DNA of 64,000 bases from Streptomyces sp. SID12501. Its GTDB lineage: Bacteria > Actinomycetota > Actinomycetes > Streptomycetales > Streptomycetaceae. Both the position numbers and the translations under genes were made by a program. Below, in pieces: positions 49,627-58,589 of the stretch. The DNA is taken from NCBI RefSeq assembly GCF_010550245.1, contig NZ_JAAGLU010000003.1, positions 124,001 through 188,000 of the forward strand. The letters run 5' to 3'. The stretch's first letter is position 1. Each line of letters begins with the position of its first letter. The notes beneath the pieces were generated by a model that saw only the letters and a list, made by a program, of their open reading frames with translations, made no database searches and was not told the DNA's origin.

Positions 49627-49881
49627 TCAGTCGGTCGTCAGCTCGCGCACGGTACCGCCGCCGTTTTCCAGCTCGTCGATGGATGCGAGCAGGCGCCGGG
49701 CATTCGCAGGGCTGCGCAGCAGGTACGCCGTCTCCTTCAGGGACTCGTAGTCCTCAAGGGAGACGATGACGACCGGTTCATGTCCGGCCCGGGTGATGAC
49801 GACCTCTTCACGGTCGTCGGTAACGGCATTGAGCACCTCGGCGTACCGCGCCCGAGACTCGGAATACGTCATGGTCTTCAC
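49627..49881 (-). CDS. Phd/YefM-family antitoxin, orphaned
   Basis: An 84-residue antitoxin. The N-terminal DNA-binding half is MTYSESRARYAEVLNAVTDD, EEVVITRAGHEPVVIVSLED, followed by the neutralising tail YLLRSPANARRLLASIDEL. GTG at 49881 is chosen since GGAGG lies seven bases upstream; the GTG at 49887 abuts that site. Its toxin partner YoeB follows but is truncated to 21 codons. The protein could still repress its own promoter or neutralise a YoeB encoded elsewhere in the genome. Confidence 0.87.
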   Translation of the reverse strand: MKTMTYSESRARYAEVLNAVTDDREEVVITRAGHEPVVIVSLEDYESLKETAYLLRSPANARRLLASIDELENGGGTVRELTTD

Positions 49882-50009
49882 GATCACCCCTCCTTCATCA
49901 CTGACTGCGCACCAGGTGGACGCGACCTGCCTTCCCTGCCTGAATGCAGACTTGCCAGGCGGTCCTCAAGGGAGCATAGATTGGCTGCAGTTGATCGTCT
50001 GGGGGAGCG

Positions 50010-52688
50010 ATGGCAGGGCAGGACCTTCGAACACTGTTCAGCTCGAACGACCGGAGCATCGCCGCCAATGAGGCGTTCACGAACCGGCAGGCACAGTGGC
50101 GAGCGGTCACGGCCGGCCTCGCAGGACACCTCCGGCACGTGACCGGTGCGGACTTCGACGTGGAGGACCTGGAAGCTCCCCGCCGCAACATCCTCGTCTT
50201 CCACGGCGTGGGTGGGATCGGCAAGTCCACGCTCTCCCGCAAGATCGAGGCATCGCTCGCCCGCAGCGAGCACCGCCCCGTGCAATGGGAATCGCCGTCC
50301 CACCCCGAGGATCGGACGCTGCCGGTCCGCATCGACTTCTCGCGCGCCGCGGGCATGGACTTCGAGCGCGTCATTCTCACCATCCGCCTTGCCGTCGCCG
50401 CGCTCGGTCGGCCGATGCCCGCCTTCGATCTCGCACTGCGCCGTTACTGGGAGCACAACCACCCGGGTGAACCGATCGAGGACCATCTGCGCCGGGGCGG
50501 GCTGCTGAGCCGCTTCAGCGCCGCTGCCGCCCTGCCCCAGCAGATGCAGTCCGCTCTCAGCGACGTCGCCCAGGCCCTGCTCCTGCCCGGCACTGTAGGG
50601 AGCGCGCTCGGTCTCGGGGCCGGAGCGCTCATCAAGGCGTTACGCGAGCGGCGCCAGTCCGTACGCGCTCTGGCCGGCTGCTCCCGTCTGGCCGACCTCC
50701 TGGAGGCCGAGCCCGACCTGGAAGCCCTCAGCTTCTACCCGCACCTCCTCTCCTGGGATCTGGCTCAACTCCCGTCGGACAAGGGCGCATTACCCGTGAT
50801 CCTGCTCGACACCTTCGAGGACACCGGCGACCGTACACACCGCGATTTCGAGCGTCTGCTCCAGCGCGTCGTGTGGCTGATGCCCAACGCGTTCTTCGTC
50901 GTCACCGGACGCAACCGCCTCCAGTGGGCGGAGACCAGTGTGGAAGGACAACTCGACTGGACCGGGCCGGACGCCTGGCCCGGCCTCGTCCCCGACACCG
51001 CGCAGACCAGGTTAGGTGTATCGGGCCGCCAGATCCTGATCGGCGACTTCTCCCCCGAGGACTGCGAGGACTATCTGGCCCGCAGACTCAGCCGCGACGG
51101 GCAGCCGCTGATCGGCGACCCGATCCGCCGGATCATCGCCGAGCACTCCCATGGACTGCCTCTGTACCTGGACCTGTCGGTCATGCGCTACCTGGAACTC
51201 CGACGCGGCGGCAGACAGCCGCAGGTCACCGACTTCGACCACGACTTCCCCGCCCTGATCGCCCGTACCCTCAGCGATCTGACCGCCGATGAGCGCCACG
51301 TGCTCCGTGCGGTCAGCCTACTCAGCGCGTTCTCCGTGCCCCTGGCCACCCAGGTCGCCGGCATGGACCACGACGCGCCCGCCCTACGGCTGACCGAGCG
51401 CCCCTTCATCCGGGAGTCTTCCGCCGGTGTATGGCCCTTCCATGTCCACGACCTGATCCGTGCCGCCATTCGCAACGCGGACGACGACAGCGACGACCGC
51501 TGGTCCGAGCAGGACTGGCAGCGCGCGGTCCAGCGTGCCTTCCACGCCCTGGAGTCCCAGTGGCGCCGGGACCCACGACGCGACCGCGCCCTCCTGGTCG
51601 GCTGTCTTACCCAAGGGCTGCTCCTCGCACGGGACTTCCGACTCGATCTCGGCTGGCTCGCCGATGCCGCCTTCCAGTACGTCGGGGATTGCGTCTGGGA
51701 GCCGCTGGCACTCCCGGCCCCGGCCACCCATGACACGTCATCAAGCGGCCTACGGACTGCCGCGGACGCCCTGGTGGAAACGCTCAGCGCCGTCGCCCGG
51801 CGCCAGCACGAACACCGTGAACGCACGGCCGGTCGGCTCTCGGCCGTCCTCGCCTCGGGGCTGCTCCCTGATGATCTGGTCGAACTGGCCACGTATTACC
51901 TGGCGAAGGCCCAGCGAGACCTCGGCCTGACCGATGATTCGCGCCGCAACATGTGGCGTGTCGCCTCCGCCGACGGTCGGCTCGCTTCCGCCGCTCGACG
52001 CGGCCTGGCGCACCTGAGCAGGCTGTCCGGAGACTTCCCGACGGCGGTCGAAACCGCAGGAAGGCTGGGCTGGGAGGGTCGGCACCACCGGGTGCTGGGC
52101 GACGTGTGGTGGGTCCAAGGCGACATGGAGCGGGCGGCAGCCGCCTACCTGGCAGCCCGGAGCGAAGCCGAAGAACACGGCGTGGTCGGCGAGACCGCCA
52201 TGGTCCAGGCGCATCTCGCCTTCGCCGTCTCCTTCTCTGACCCGCTTCGGGCCGATGACGAACTCGACTTGGCGGACCGGCTGCTGTCGCGCCTCAGCCT
52301 GCGCTCCACCGAGATGACCGCTCGCATCGCCGCAGTCGTACGCGACGTCGGGTTCGCCGCAGACGTGCCCGACCGGGCAGCCGTGCTGCTCGCCGAAATC
52401 GGCGTCTCCGGCATTTCCTACGCCGCGGCGAAACTGCAACTGGCCCTGTGCTTCCACCACGCCGTTTTCGATGCCCAGGACGACCTCGCCACCACGATCA
52501 CACGCCTCCGCGACCTCACGCAGAGCGGTGACTACGCCTACTACGTCGACATCGCCCACTTCATGGCCGGCCTTCCGCTTCCCGAGCACACCGCGCGAGC
52601 ACGGTGGATCGACGGAGAACAACAGACCCGCGAACGATGGCGCCACCTGGTTACGACACGTCGCAATCACCTCGCCACGACTCGTTAG
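50010..52688 (+). CDS. STAND P-loop NTPase with C-terminal helical repeats
   Basis: An 892-residue NLR-like ATPase without signal or membrane segment. A short N-terminal part of 60 residues precedes the NTPase: Walker A FHGVGGIGKST near 65-74, Walker B LPVILLDTFED near 262-272, a sensor-like VVTGRNRLQW near 300, and a winged-helix region (LSDLTADERHVLRAVSLLSAF) near 415. The C-terminal third is alpha-helical and TPR-like (LGDVWWVQGDMERAAAAYLA). GGGGGAG precedes the ATG. There is no enzymatic effector domain at the N-terminus, so a partner or the short leader would have to act. Its place on a small island with toxin-antitoxin and nuclease genes makes a defence role plausible; this is inference. 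Confidence 0.82.
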   Translation: MAGQDLRTLFSSNDRSIAANEAFTNRQAQWRAVTAGLAGHLRHVTGADFDVEDLEAPRRNILVFHGVGGIGKSTLSRKIEASLARSEHRPVQWESPSHPEDRTLPVRIDFSRAAGMDFERVILTIRLAVAALGRPMPAFDLALRRYWEHNHPGEPIEDHLRRGGLLSRFSAAAALPQQMQSALSDVAQALLLPGTVGSALGLGAGALIKALRERRQSVRALAGCSRLADLLEAEPDLEALSFYPHLLSWDLAQLPSDKGALPVILLDTFEDTGDRTHRDFERLLQRVVWLMPNAFFVVTGRNRLQWAETSVEGQLDWTGPDAWPGLVPDTAQTRLGVSGRQILIGDFSPEDCEDYLARRLSRDGQPLIGDPIRRIIAEHSHGLPLYLDLSVMRYLELRRGGRQPQVTDFDHDFPALIARTLSDLTADERHVLRAVSLLSAFSVPLATQVAGMDHDAPALRLTERPFIRESSAGVWPFHVHDLIRAAIRNADDDSDDRWSEQDWQRAVQRAFHALESQWRRDPRRDRALLVGCLTQGLLLARDFRLDLGWLADAAFQYVGDCVWEPLALPAPATHDTSSSGLRTAADALVETLSAVARRQHEHRERTAGRLSAVLASGLLPDDLVELATYYLAKAQRDLGLTDDSRRNMWRVASADGRLASAARRGLAHLSRLSGDFPTAVETAGRLGWEGRHHRVLGDVWWVQGDMERAAAAYLAARSEAEEHGVVGETAMVQAHLAFAVSFSDPLRADDELDLADRLLSRLSLRSTEMTARIAAVVRDVGFAADVPDRAAVLLAEIGVSGISYAAAKLQLALCFHHAVFDAQDDLATTITRLRDLTQSGDYAYYVDIAHFMAGLPLPEHTARARWIDGEQQTRERWRHLVTTRRNHLATTR

Positions 52689-52769
52689 CTTGACTCTGAC
52701 ACGAAAATAAAGGCTTCGTGCAGATCAGGTGATCTGGTCCGATTCGCCTCTGGTCTCAGACGATCGGGT

Positions 52770-53303
52770 TCAGCGGCAGAGCTCCATGATGGTGTCGTCG
52801 AAGTCGGGGAACTCTCGCGTGGCCTGCTCGATCACGACAACTGCCGCCGCGCGATGGAGTGGAGCGAATTGTTCCGCGATGGCAGCCAGTTCGCGGTTGG
52901 AATGTGGGACCCGGTCGGGCTCGGGCTCGTACGAGGTGGCCGCTTCCCATGGGCCGAAGCCGTCGGCCAGCAACCACAGGAAAGCGCCCAGGTCGCGGGC
53001 GACGACGCCTGTCTCTCCTTCGGAGCCGAGGAACACGACGGGCTGCTCGGCCAGTACTCGACCCGGGCGGATCAGCCAGAATGCGGCGTACCCACCGGTG
53101 CCGTCTTGGCCGAACACGCGGAAGGCGTCGCCGTTCAGCTCGCCGTTACCGGTCCACGCGCGGAACCAGTCGGTTGTCTCATCGGCAGTCAGGAAAGCCT
53201 TGAAGGGCTCGAAGTCGACGCCGTCCTCGCCGATGCGGTCGAGCCGGACCGCCATGGCAGCGGCAAGTGGGGCAGGGAACTGGCGGTCCTCGGTCGGTGT
53301 CAC
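52770..53303 (-). CDS. SUKH (SMI1/KNR4)-like protein
   Basis: A 177-residue soluble protein. FRVFGQDGTGGYAAFWLI, PVVFLGSEGETGVVARDLGA and FLWLLADGFGPWEA reproduce the core of SUKH-type domains: a Gly/aromatic strand pair, the FLGSEGE turn, and the FLxLLA helix. SUKH proteins are often immunity proteins to polymorphic toxins or scaffold proteins. No toxin gene is seen beside it, so it may be an orphan immunity protein. GTG 53303 is the only reasonable start though the ribosome site is weak. It is convergent with the STAND gene. Confidence 0.65.
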   Translation of the reverse strand: MTPTEDRQFPAPLAAAMAVRLDRIGEDGVDFEPFKAFLTADETTDWFRAWTGNGELNGDAFRVFGQDGTGGYAAFWLIRPGRVLAEQPVVFLGSEGETGVVARDLGAFLWLLADGFGPWEAATSYEPEPDRVPHSNRELAAIAEQFAPLHRAAAVVVIEQATREFPDFDDTIMELCR

Positions 53304-53642
53304 ACGAACAGACTAGCGACGTGATCTTCCGCGACTACCGAGACTGGCTGGCCACCCAGTGCTGGTGGCAGTTCAGCACGCGAGCACCGGACCTGATCAA
53401 CTGAGACGAAGTTGGCCATCCACCCCCGCCGAATCACGTCAGATGGGAAGCCGACTCACAGGGCGTCTCAAACGATCTGGTCGCCGCAGGTCACAGCTCG
53501 ACTCCCGAACCAGATCCTTTGAGACGGGGCACGTACGACCGGGTACGGCGGGGGCGCTCGCGGAGTTGGTGCAGGGGTGGCCGACCAGGCGTGCCGGAGT
53601 TCGGTGTCGGACCGCCACGGCCTCCCTGCAGCGTGTCGGCGT
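53304..53642. other. Gap between the SUKH-like and LRV genes
   Basis: About 340 bases. A 27-codon plus-strand frame at 53321-53404 begins with GTG and reads FRDYRDWLATQCWWQFSTRA, possibly the edge of a lost gene. Nothing else could be recognised. Confidence 0.4.
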
Positions 53643-55562
53643 TCAGCGCCGGGCTGCCACGGCTGTCGCGGCCGCGGCCAGGATGCGGTGCAGGACGGGG
53701 ACCGGGATCGCCGGGTTGGTGACCGCCGCGCATGCCGTGTCGCGGTCGTGCAGCAGCCCGGCCAGGACGCGGGCCGGCAGCCGCGGATTGCGCACCGCGG
53801 TGCCGCGGACGTAACCCTCCGGGTCGTTCAGCAGCCGCACCGCGTCGGCCGGTGCCAGCCGGTAGTCCTCAGCCGCGCGGCGGCGCACCTCGGCTTCGGG
53901 ATCCCGGGCCAGGCGTGCGACGTCGGCCGGTGTCGACTCCGGATCGTCCAGGGCCAGGCGGCGCATCCGCCCGCTGGGGTCGGCGGTGTAGCGCAGCAGG
54001 CCCGTACGGGGGAAGTTGGGGTGGCTGCGGGGCCGGTCGGGGTGGCTGAAGCTGCCGTCCCACCAGCGCCAGACCTCCAGCAGCATGTCGGCCGGCGCGT
54101 CGTCGCACGATTCGGCGAGGAACAGGCGGACCGTCCGGTCCTCGTCCCGTGCCAGGCGCGCCACGACATCCGGCGGGAGGTGCCGGGCTCGGGCCACACC
54201 GCGGCGGATGAGCGGATGGGACGACGTTGCCAGTCGGCGCATCGCGTCGGTGTCGCCGTGCAGGTCCTCGACCCAGGGCAGGGTGTGCGACATCGACGTC
54301 GGGTCGAAGTCGTGGCGTACCGCGGCACGTTGCTCCTCGGTGAGGTCGGGGCGCAGCGCCACCGTGGAGCGGATGTCGTCGTGCGGGTCCTGCGCCAGCA
54401 CGGCGACGCCGTGCGCACCCAGGCCCGGGTTGGCGGCCAGCGCGCGACGTACCTCCGCGTCCCCGTCCCGGACCAGCTCCACCTCCAGCTCGGGCGCGAG
54501 GCGGCACCGTTCGAGCGCTCGTCGCGGGTCGCGCAGGGCGGCGAAAACCTCGCGGGGCATGGGGAGGCCGGTGTGGTGGGCGAGCAGCGCAGCCGTTCGC
54601 ACCTCGTCGTCGGTGTCGGCCAGCAGCCGCTCCCGCAGCGGCGCGGCGAGGTCCTCCCACCGGGCGCAGGCTGCCGTCCGCACCCGTGGATCGGCGTCGG
54701 CCGCGAGGCTGGGAAGGTGGTGTGCGGGGAGCCCCGCGAGTTCGGCGGCCAGGGCGCGGGACGGGCCGGCGAGGAGGTCGTCGTACAGGTCCCCGGGAAG
54801 TTCGGCGCCCCAGACGCGGGCACGCTCCGCCCAGAACGCGCGTCCATCCGGCGACGGCTCGGCGCGGACCAGGCGTACCCACTGATCGGACGTGAGCTTG
54901 GGCCGGAAGGTGTCGGCGGGCCTTGACCGCACCCCCGGATCAGGGTGCGCCACGGCGGCGTCGAGGACGGCGGGCCGGCCGCATCCGTGCAGGAAGCCAA
55001 CCTCCACATCCAGCAGCCGGATCAGCAGTTCGTCCGTCGCGGCCGGATTGGACCCGATCCCCTCCGCCCAGTGCAGAGGCCACGCACGTCGGCCGGGCAC
55101 CGCCGCCCACACCTCGGCGCGCTCGACCTCCGTCTCGCGCCCGGCGGCCGCGGCGGCCTCCTCCAGCCGCTCCGGCAGCCGGTCGAGGGCCGTCACCCGA
55201 GGCCCGTCCGCGCCGGGCACCTCCGCCAGCAGCACCTGCCCGTCGAGGGAGAGCGCCATGAAACCGGGGTCTCCGGTCAGCCCCGGCACACCGCCGCCGA
55301 CGTAGCGGACCCGGGTCCACAAGGAGTCGTTGCCGCCGATCCGATGTCCGAGGACGGCCACCAGGAACTCGCTGTCGACATCGCAAAGACGGCGCCACCA
55401 CGCGGCATCGAGTGCTTCCCGGGCCACGCTGTCCGGCTCCGCGATCCCCCGCGCGATCCGCCAGCCGGCCTCAGGCGGGAACAGACTGCCTGGGCGCACG
55501 TCCTCGACGACCGTGAGTCCAGCGTGTACGAGCAGTTCGTGGAGTTTCTCTTGGCGCGCCAC
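53643..55562 (-). CDS. LRV (leucine-rich repeat variant)/HEAT-like repeat protein
   Basis: A 639-residue protein. Residues 1-190 are a globular N-terminal part; from about 200 there are repeated LRV units of about 24 residues: HPDPGVR, DADPRVRTAAC, DTDDEVRTAALLA, DGDAEVRRALAANPGL, DPHDDIRSTVALRPDLT, SSHPLIRRGVARARHLP, DPEAEVRRRAAEDYRLAP, DPEGYVRGTAVRNPRLP. Such helical solenoids bind protein partners. There is no catalytic motif, signal or membrane helix. GTG at 55562 is the ORF start but has a poor ribosome site, so the true start might be slightly downstream. It is transcribed with the Uma2 gene about 190 bases upstream. Role unknown. Confidence 0.8.
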   Translation of the reverse strand: MARQEKLHELLVHAGLTVVEDVRPGSLFPPEAGWRIARGIAEPDSVAREALDAAWWRRLCDVDSEFLVAVLGHRIGGNDSLWTRVRYVGGGVPGLTGDPGFMALSLDGQVLLAEVPGADGPRVTALDRLPERLEEAAAAAGRETEVERAEVWAAVPGRRAWPLHWAEGIGSNPAATDELLIRLLDVEVGFLHGCGRPAVLDAAVAHPDPGVRSRPADTFRPKLTSDQWVRLVRAEPSPDGRAFWAERARVWGAELPGDLYDDLLAGPSRALAAELAGLPAHHLPSLAADADPRVRTAACARWEDLAAPLRERLLADTDDEVRTAALLAHHTGLPMPREVFAALRDPRRALERCRLAPELEVELVRDGDAEVRRALAANPGLGAHGVAVLAQDPHDDIRSTVALRPDLTEEQRAAVRHDFDPTSMSHTLPWVEDLHGDTDAMRRLATSSHPLIRRGVARARHLPPDVVARLARDEDRTVRLFLAESCDDAPADMLLEVWRWWDGSFSHPDRPRSHPNFPRTGLLRYTADPSGRMRRLALDDPESTPADVARLARDPEAEVRRRAAEDYRLAPADAVRLLNDPEGYVRGTAVRNPRLPARVLAGLLHDRDTACAAVTNPAIPVPVLHRILAAAATAVAARR

Positions 55563-55753
55563 GCGGTCATGATCCCCGCCGGCTCACGGTGGAACAAGGC
55601 TTTCAGCCCCGGCCAGTGCTTCGGCGGGGCGACGGCCGGGTCCGTGATCCGGAGCCGGCGCTGCGACATCTGACGCGGGGATCCTGATGCCTTGGATGAC
55701 CGGTTCGCCGCCTCGGACCGACTCGTCGACAGCGACGTGCTCACGGGCGCCGA

Positions 55754-56416
55754 TCAGAACGCGAGGTCGTCCCAGGTGATGTGCAGGTTGAAGGGTTCGG
55801 GGAAGTCGATGCCCAGGCCCGTCGGCTCCCACTCGCCCACCGGGACGTATATGGCCGGGCGCAGTGGCTTGACGGTAAGACCGGCGGTGGGAACGGCGGC
55901 CAGTTCGTAGGCGCGTACGGCGCTGATGTCCCAGGTGCCGGCTGAGTCGAGTTCGACCTCCCAGTACCAGGGGATCCCGGCTTCGGCGTAGCGGGCCATC
56001 TTCCAGGCCACGCGCTTGGGGGTGTCCGAGCCGGAGAGGACCTCGCCGACCAGCGCGGTGTCGGTGGCGAAGGTGTCGGCGCCGCGGGGCAGGCAGTGGC
56101 GCACGAGGAAGTCGGGGGTGAGGAAACTGGACTTGTCGGGCTTGAAGAAGACGTTGGTCTCGACCCCGACCTGCCAGCAGGGCTGTTTGCCCTCGCCGGA
56201 CGCGGTGCGCATGGCCTCGCGGGCGGAGGCTTCGAGCGCGTTGCGCATCCGGACGGAGAACTGCTGATGCTCGAGGGGTCCGCGCCGGTTCCAGATCACC
56301 CGCCGGTCCCAGAGCTCGATGTCGGCGGCGAGGCCGTCGGGGAGCTGCTGAAGTTCCTCCCAGCTCAGGAACTCGGGAAAATGTGCTTCCGGTGTGTTGA
56401 GCGCGCCTGCTGACAT
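55754..56416 (-). CDS. Uma2-family (PD-(D/E)XK-like) putative endonuclease
   Basis: A 220-residue protein of the DUF820/Uma2 family, frequent in actinobacteria and cyanobacteria. The nuclease-fold signature is partly visible: ELWDRRVIWNRRGPLEHQQF at the start, LTPDFLVRH (metal Asp), LVGEVLSGSDTPKRVAWKMA with E and K, and YAEAGIPWYWEVELD. GGGAGG lies four bases before the ATG at 56416. A biological role for this family is not established; restriction or repair is usually suggested. It is the last gene before direct repeat 2. Confidence 0.85.
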   Translation of the reverse strand: MSAGALNTPEAHFPEFLSWEELQQLPDGLAADIELWDRRVIWNRRGPLEHQQFSVRMRNALEASAREAMRTASGEGKQPCWQVGVETNVFFKPDKSSFLTPDFLVRHCLPRGADTFATDTALVGEVLSGSDTPKRVAWKMARYAEAGIPWYWEVELDSAGTWDISAVRAYELAAVPTAGLTVKPLRPAIYVPVGEWEPTGLGIDFPEPFNLHITWDDLAF

Positions 56417-56663
56417 GTCGCCTCCCGAATGTGGTTCGCCCGACTCACGGTAGCGGAAACGGCGGGCCTGCCCGGGGTGACGGGGAGCGGTCGGGCGGCG
56501 CCACGCACGCCCTGCGTCCGGCCCCATCACCCCACGCAAGCACGGTGGGAGCCGTTTGGGAGCCGAATTGCTCCCCAAACCCCCGTCACACCACGCGAGA
56601 CCGGTCGAGACCATGACTCTGACCAGGGGAAACGCCATCTCCGCACGCAAGATCAGCGCCCGA

Positions 56664-56714
56664 ACCTCATTCGGGACGAAGAGGTCGTGGGTTCCAATCC
56701 CGCCACCCCGACAG
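56664..56714 (+). repeat. Direct repeat 2: tRNA-Pro 3'-half (att-like)
   Basis: Identical over 51 bases to 49424-49474 and in the same orientation, 7240 bases apart. After CCCCGACAG both copies continue with similar but not identical bases up to CCAGGTCAGG. No tRNA 5' half and no integrase gene are present at either end, so the repeats are relics of one or more integration events at a tRNA-Pro gene. Confidence 0.75.
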
Positions 56715-57311
56715 CTGTAGCACCAGGTCAGGGGCCTGATCCGCATCGCGGGTCGGGTACCTGAGTCGTTGTGGGGGCCGGTTTGGGGGGGGCTAGTTGG
56801 GGGTGGCTGCGGAATTCGGCTTCCCCGTAGCCGTCCGTCGGGGCCGGGAGCGTCGGCGTCAGGGGCGGCCGTCGCCCTGTGGTGGCGACGGCCGCCGGCG
56901 CGCGGGCCTGTGCCCCCCTTGTCACGGGATCCGCGCGCGCGGATCGTCCTCGCGGTCACTGGGGCGACTCAGGAGTGTGCCCCAACTCGAACGGACCGGG
57001 AGGACACGGGCCGGAGGCCCGTCACGCCCGGTGCAAGGACGTGAGGTTCCGGCCACTTGACGGATGTGTCTCTCCCGACCCGGGGGCACGGGGTCGGAAA
57101 CGGCCCACTGCACAGGCCACCAGTCCAGCAGTGCTGCAGTCCAGTGGTTCTGCAGTCCAGTGGTTCTTTAGTCCTGTAGTGCCGTAGTGCTGTAGTGCTG
57201 ACTCGATGAGGGCGAAGCCTCTGCCCGCAGCCTAGGGCGAGTTGCGCGGAAGGCAACAGCCCGCGGACCGGACGTTCGGCAGGAGAACCCGGTCTCCGCG
57301 TGTGTCCGGCC
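56715..57311. other. Non-coding stretch beyond the island
   Basis: About 600 bases without a credible gene between the repeat and the 3' end of the STAS gene. It contains the 16-bp tandem repeat at 57134-57200. Open frames on either strand lack domains and codon bias. Confidence 0.5.
57134..57200. repeat. Degenerate 16-bp tandem repeat
   Basis: CTGCAGTCCAGTGGTT occurs twice in direct succession (57134-57149, 57150-57165), followed by a diverged unit CTTTAGTCCTGTAGTG and shorter CTGTAGTG pieces. It lies about 110 bases beyond the STAS stop codon. Function unknown; slippage is the simplest origin. Confidence 0.6.
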
Positions 57312-57683
57312 TCAGCTCGCCGGCGTACGGACGCCGAGCGCCTCGTCCACGGTGGACGTGACAGCGAAGACCCGGTCGAGTTCCACGATCCGGAGCATCC
57401 TGCGGATGCGGGGATGGGGGCAGACGAGCGTCAGGCGTCCGCCGCGTTCCTCGGCTCGTCGGCGTGCACGGCAGAGCAGGCCCAGCCCGGAGCAGTCCAG
57501 GAACTCGACGGGGCCGAGATCGACCACTACGTCGGTATTCGGTCGGTTTATGGCCGCGTCCATCTCGGCGGTGACTCGGAGGACTACGGCTATGTCGATC
57601 TCGCCGTGCAGCTGGACGACGGTTCGTCCTGCCGTCTCGTAGACGTGAATCTGCTGGGCAGGGGAAACGGGCTCCCGGGGCAT
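57312..57683 (-). CDS. STAS-domain anti-sigma factor antagonist
   Basis: A 123-residue single STAS domain of the SpoIIAA/RsbV/BldG kind. The phosphorylatable Ser65 is in FLDCSGLGLL, preceded by the DVVVDLGPVE strand. It would bind an anti-sigma kinase (RsbW-like) and release an alternative sigma factor when unphosphorylated. GGAG lies eight bases before the ATG. It is divergent from the cheB-cheR-GAF cluster, which suggests that these genes feed one stress-signalling pathway, but no anti-sigma factor is in the window. Confidence 0.88.
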   Translation of the reverse strand: MPREPVSPAQQIHVYETAGRTVVQLHGEIDIAVVLRVTAEMDAAINRPNTDVVVDLGPVEFLDCSGLGLLCRARRRAEERGGRLTLVCPHPRIRRMLRIVELDRVFAVTSTVDEALGVRTPAS

Positions 57684-57989
57684 CGCGGCATCTCCATGGT
57701 TTCGCGAGATGCCCGCCTCGACGGCGAAGCGGGCGGCATTGGATATCCACAGCCACCGGGGGCACGGGTGACGACAGTGCCGACTTTAGGCCGACACTTC
57801 GAACAGAAACGCTTCGCCTTGGAGTGGGCTCCACCGTTCGGGTGTAATTTTGTAGATATTCTTGGTTAGGAGCCCCAAAGAGTGCACTCAGACCAGGAAG
57901 TCGCTCCGGAAGGCGTCGGCCGCGAACCTGGGCGCTCGTCAGCCGCTTCGGCTCCCCACCGGCCGGCCCCGTTCCGCTACGCTCGCGGC

Positions 57990-58589
57990 GTGACTCGTGA
58001 CCAGCAACCCGCGGATCACTACAGCGTCGTCGCCGTCGCCTCGTCTGCGGGAGGCATCCAGGCACTGACCGCGCTGCTCGGGGCGCTCGGCCCCGAACTG
58101 CCGGTGCCGGTACTGCTGGTCCAGCACCTGTACCCGCGGCACCGGACGGTGCTCGCCGAGGTCCTCGGACGCCGGACCAGGCTTCAGGTCAAGCTCGCCG
58201 AGGCGGGGGAGCGCGTGCGGCCCGGCACCGTCTACGTCGCCCCTCCCGACCGGCACCTTCTCGTCGACTCCGACGGCGTCCTGAGCCTGTCCAGCAGCGA
58301 GCTCGTCCACTTCGTACGCCCCTCCGCCGACCGTCTCTTCGAATCGGTCGCCGGTGCCTACGGGCCGGAGGCGATCGCCTGCGTGCTCACCGGGACCGGC
58401 CAGGACGGAGCCACGGGAGTCGACGCCGTGAAGTCGCGCGGCGGTACGGTGATCGTCCAGGATCCGGAGACCGCGGATTTCCCAGGAATGCCGCAGTCGG
58501 CGGTGGACACGGGAGCGGTGGACTTCCTGCTACCCCTTGAGGAGATCGCCGCGGTCGTGCGGGGACTTGTCGGGGCCGAGAGGCAGTGA
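57990..58589 (+). CDS. CheB-type protein-glutamate methylesterase domain protein
   Basis: A 199-residue stand-alone CheB esterase domain with no receiver domain. The catalytic triad is Ser in ASSAGGIQAL, His in LVQHLYPRH and Asp in GTGQDGATG. The GTG at 57990 has no ribosome site, but TACGCT ends six bases upstream. This suits a leaderless transcript, common in Streptomyces. Its stop shares a base with the CheR gene start. Streptomyces are not motile, so the pair probably regulates a non-chemotaxis signalling complex by reversible glutamate methylation. Confidence 0.88.
   Translation: MTRDQQPADHYSVVAVASSAGGIQALTALLGALGPELPVPVLLVQHLYPRHRTVLAEVLGRRTRLQVKLAEAGERVRPGTVYVAPPDRHLLVDSDGVLSLSSSELVHFVRPSADRLFESVAGAYGPEAIACVLTGTGQDGATGVDAVKSRGGTVIVQDPETADFPGMPQSAVDTGAVDFLLPLEEIAAVVRGLVGAERQ

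Noticed and set aside
53321..53404. 27-codon plus-strand ORF next to the SUKH-like gene
   Set aside because: No ribosome site and no recognisable family; too short to support as a gene.
49424..56714. A complete integrative element
   Set aside because: No integrase, excisionase or replication gene is found between or beside the repeats; only accessory genes remain.
57134..57200. CRISPR-like array
   Set aside because: The repeats are contiguous 16-bp units without unique spacers and no cas genes are near.
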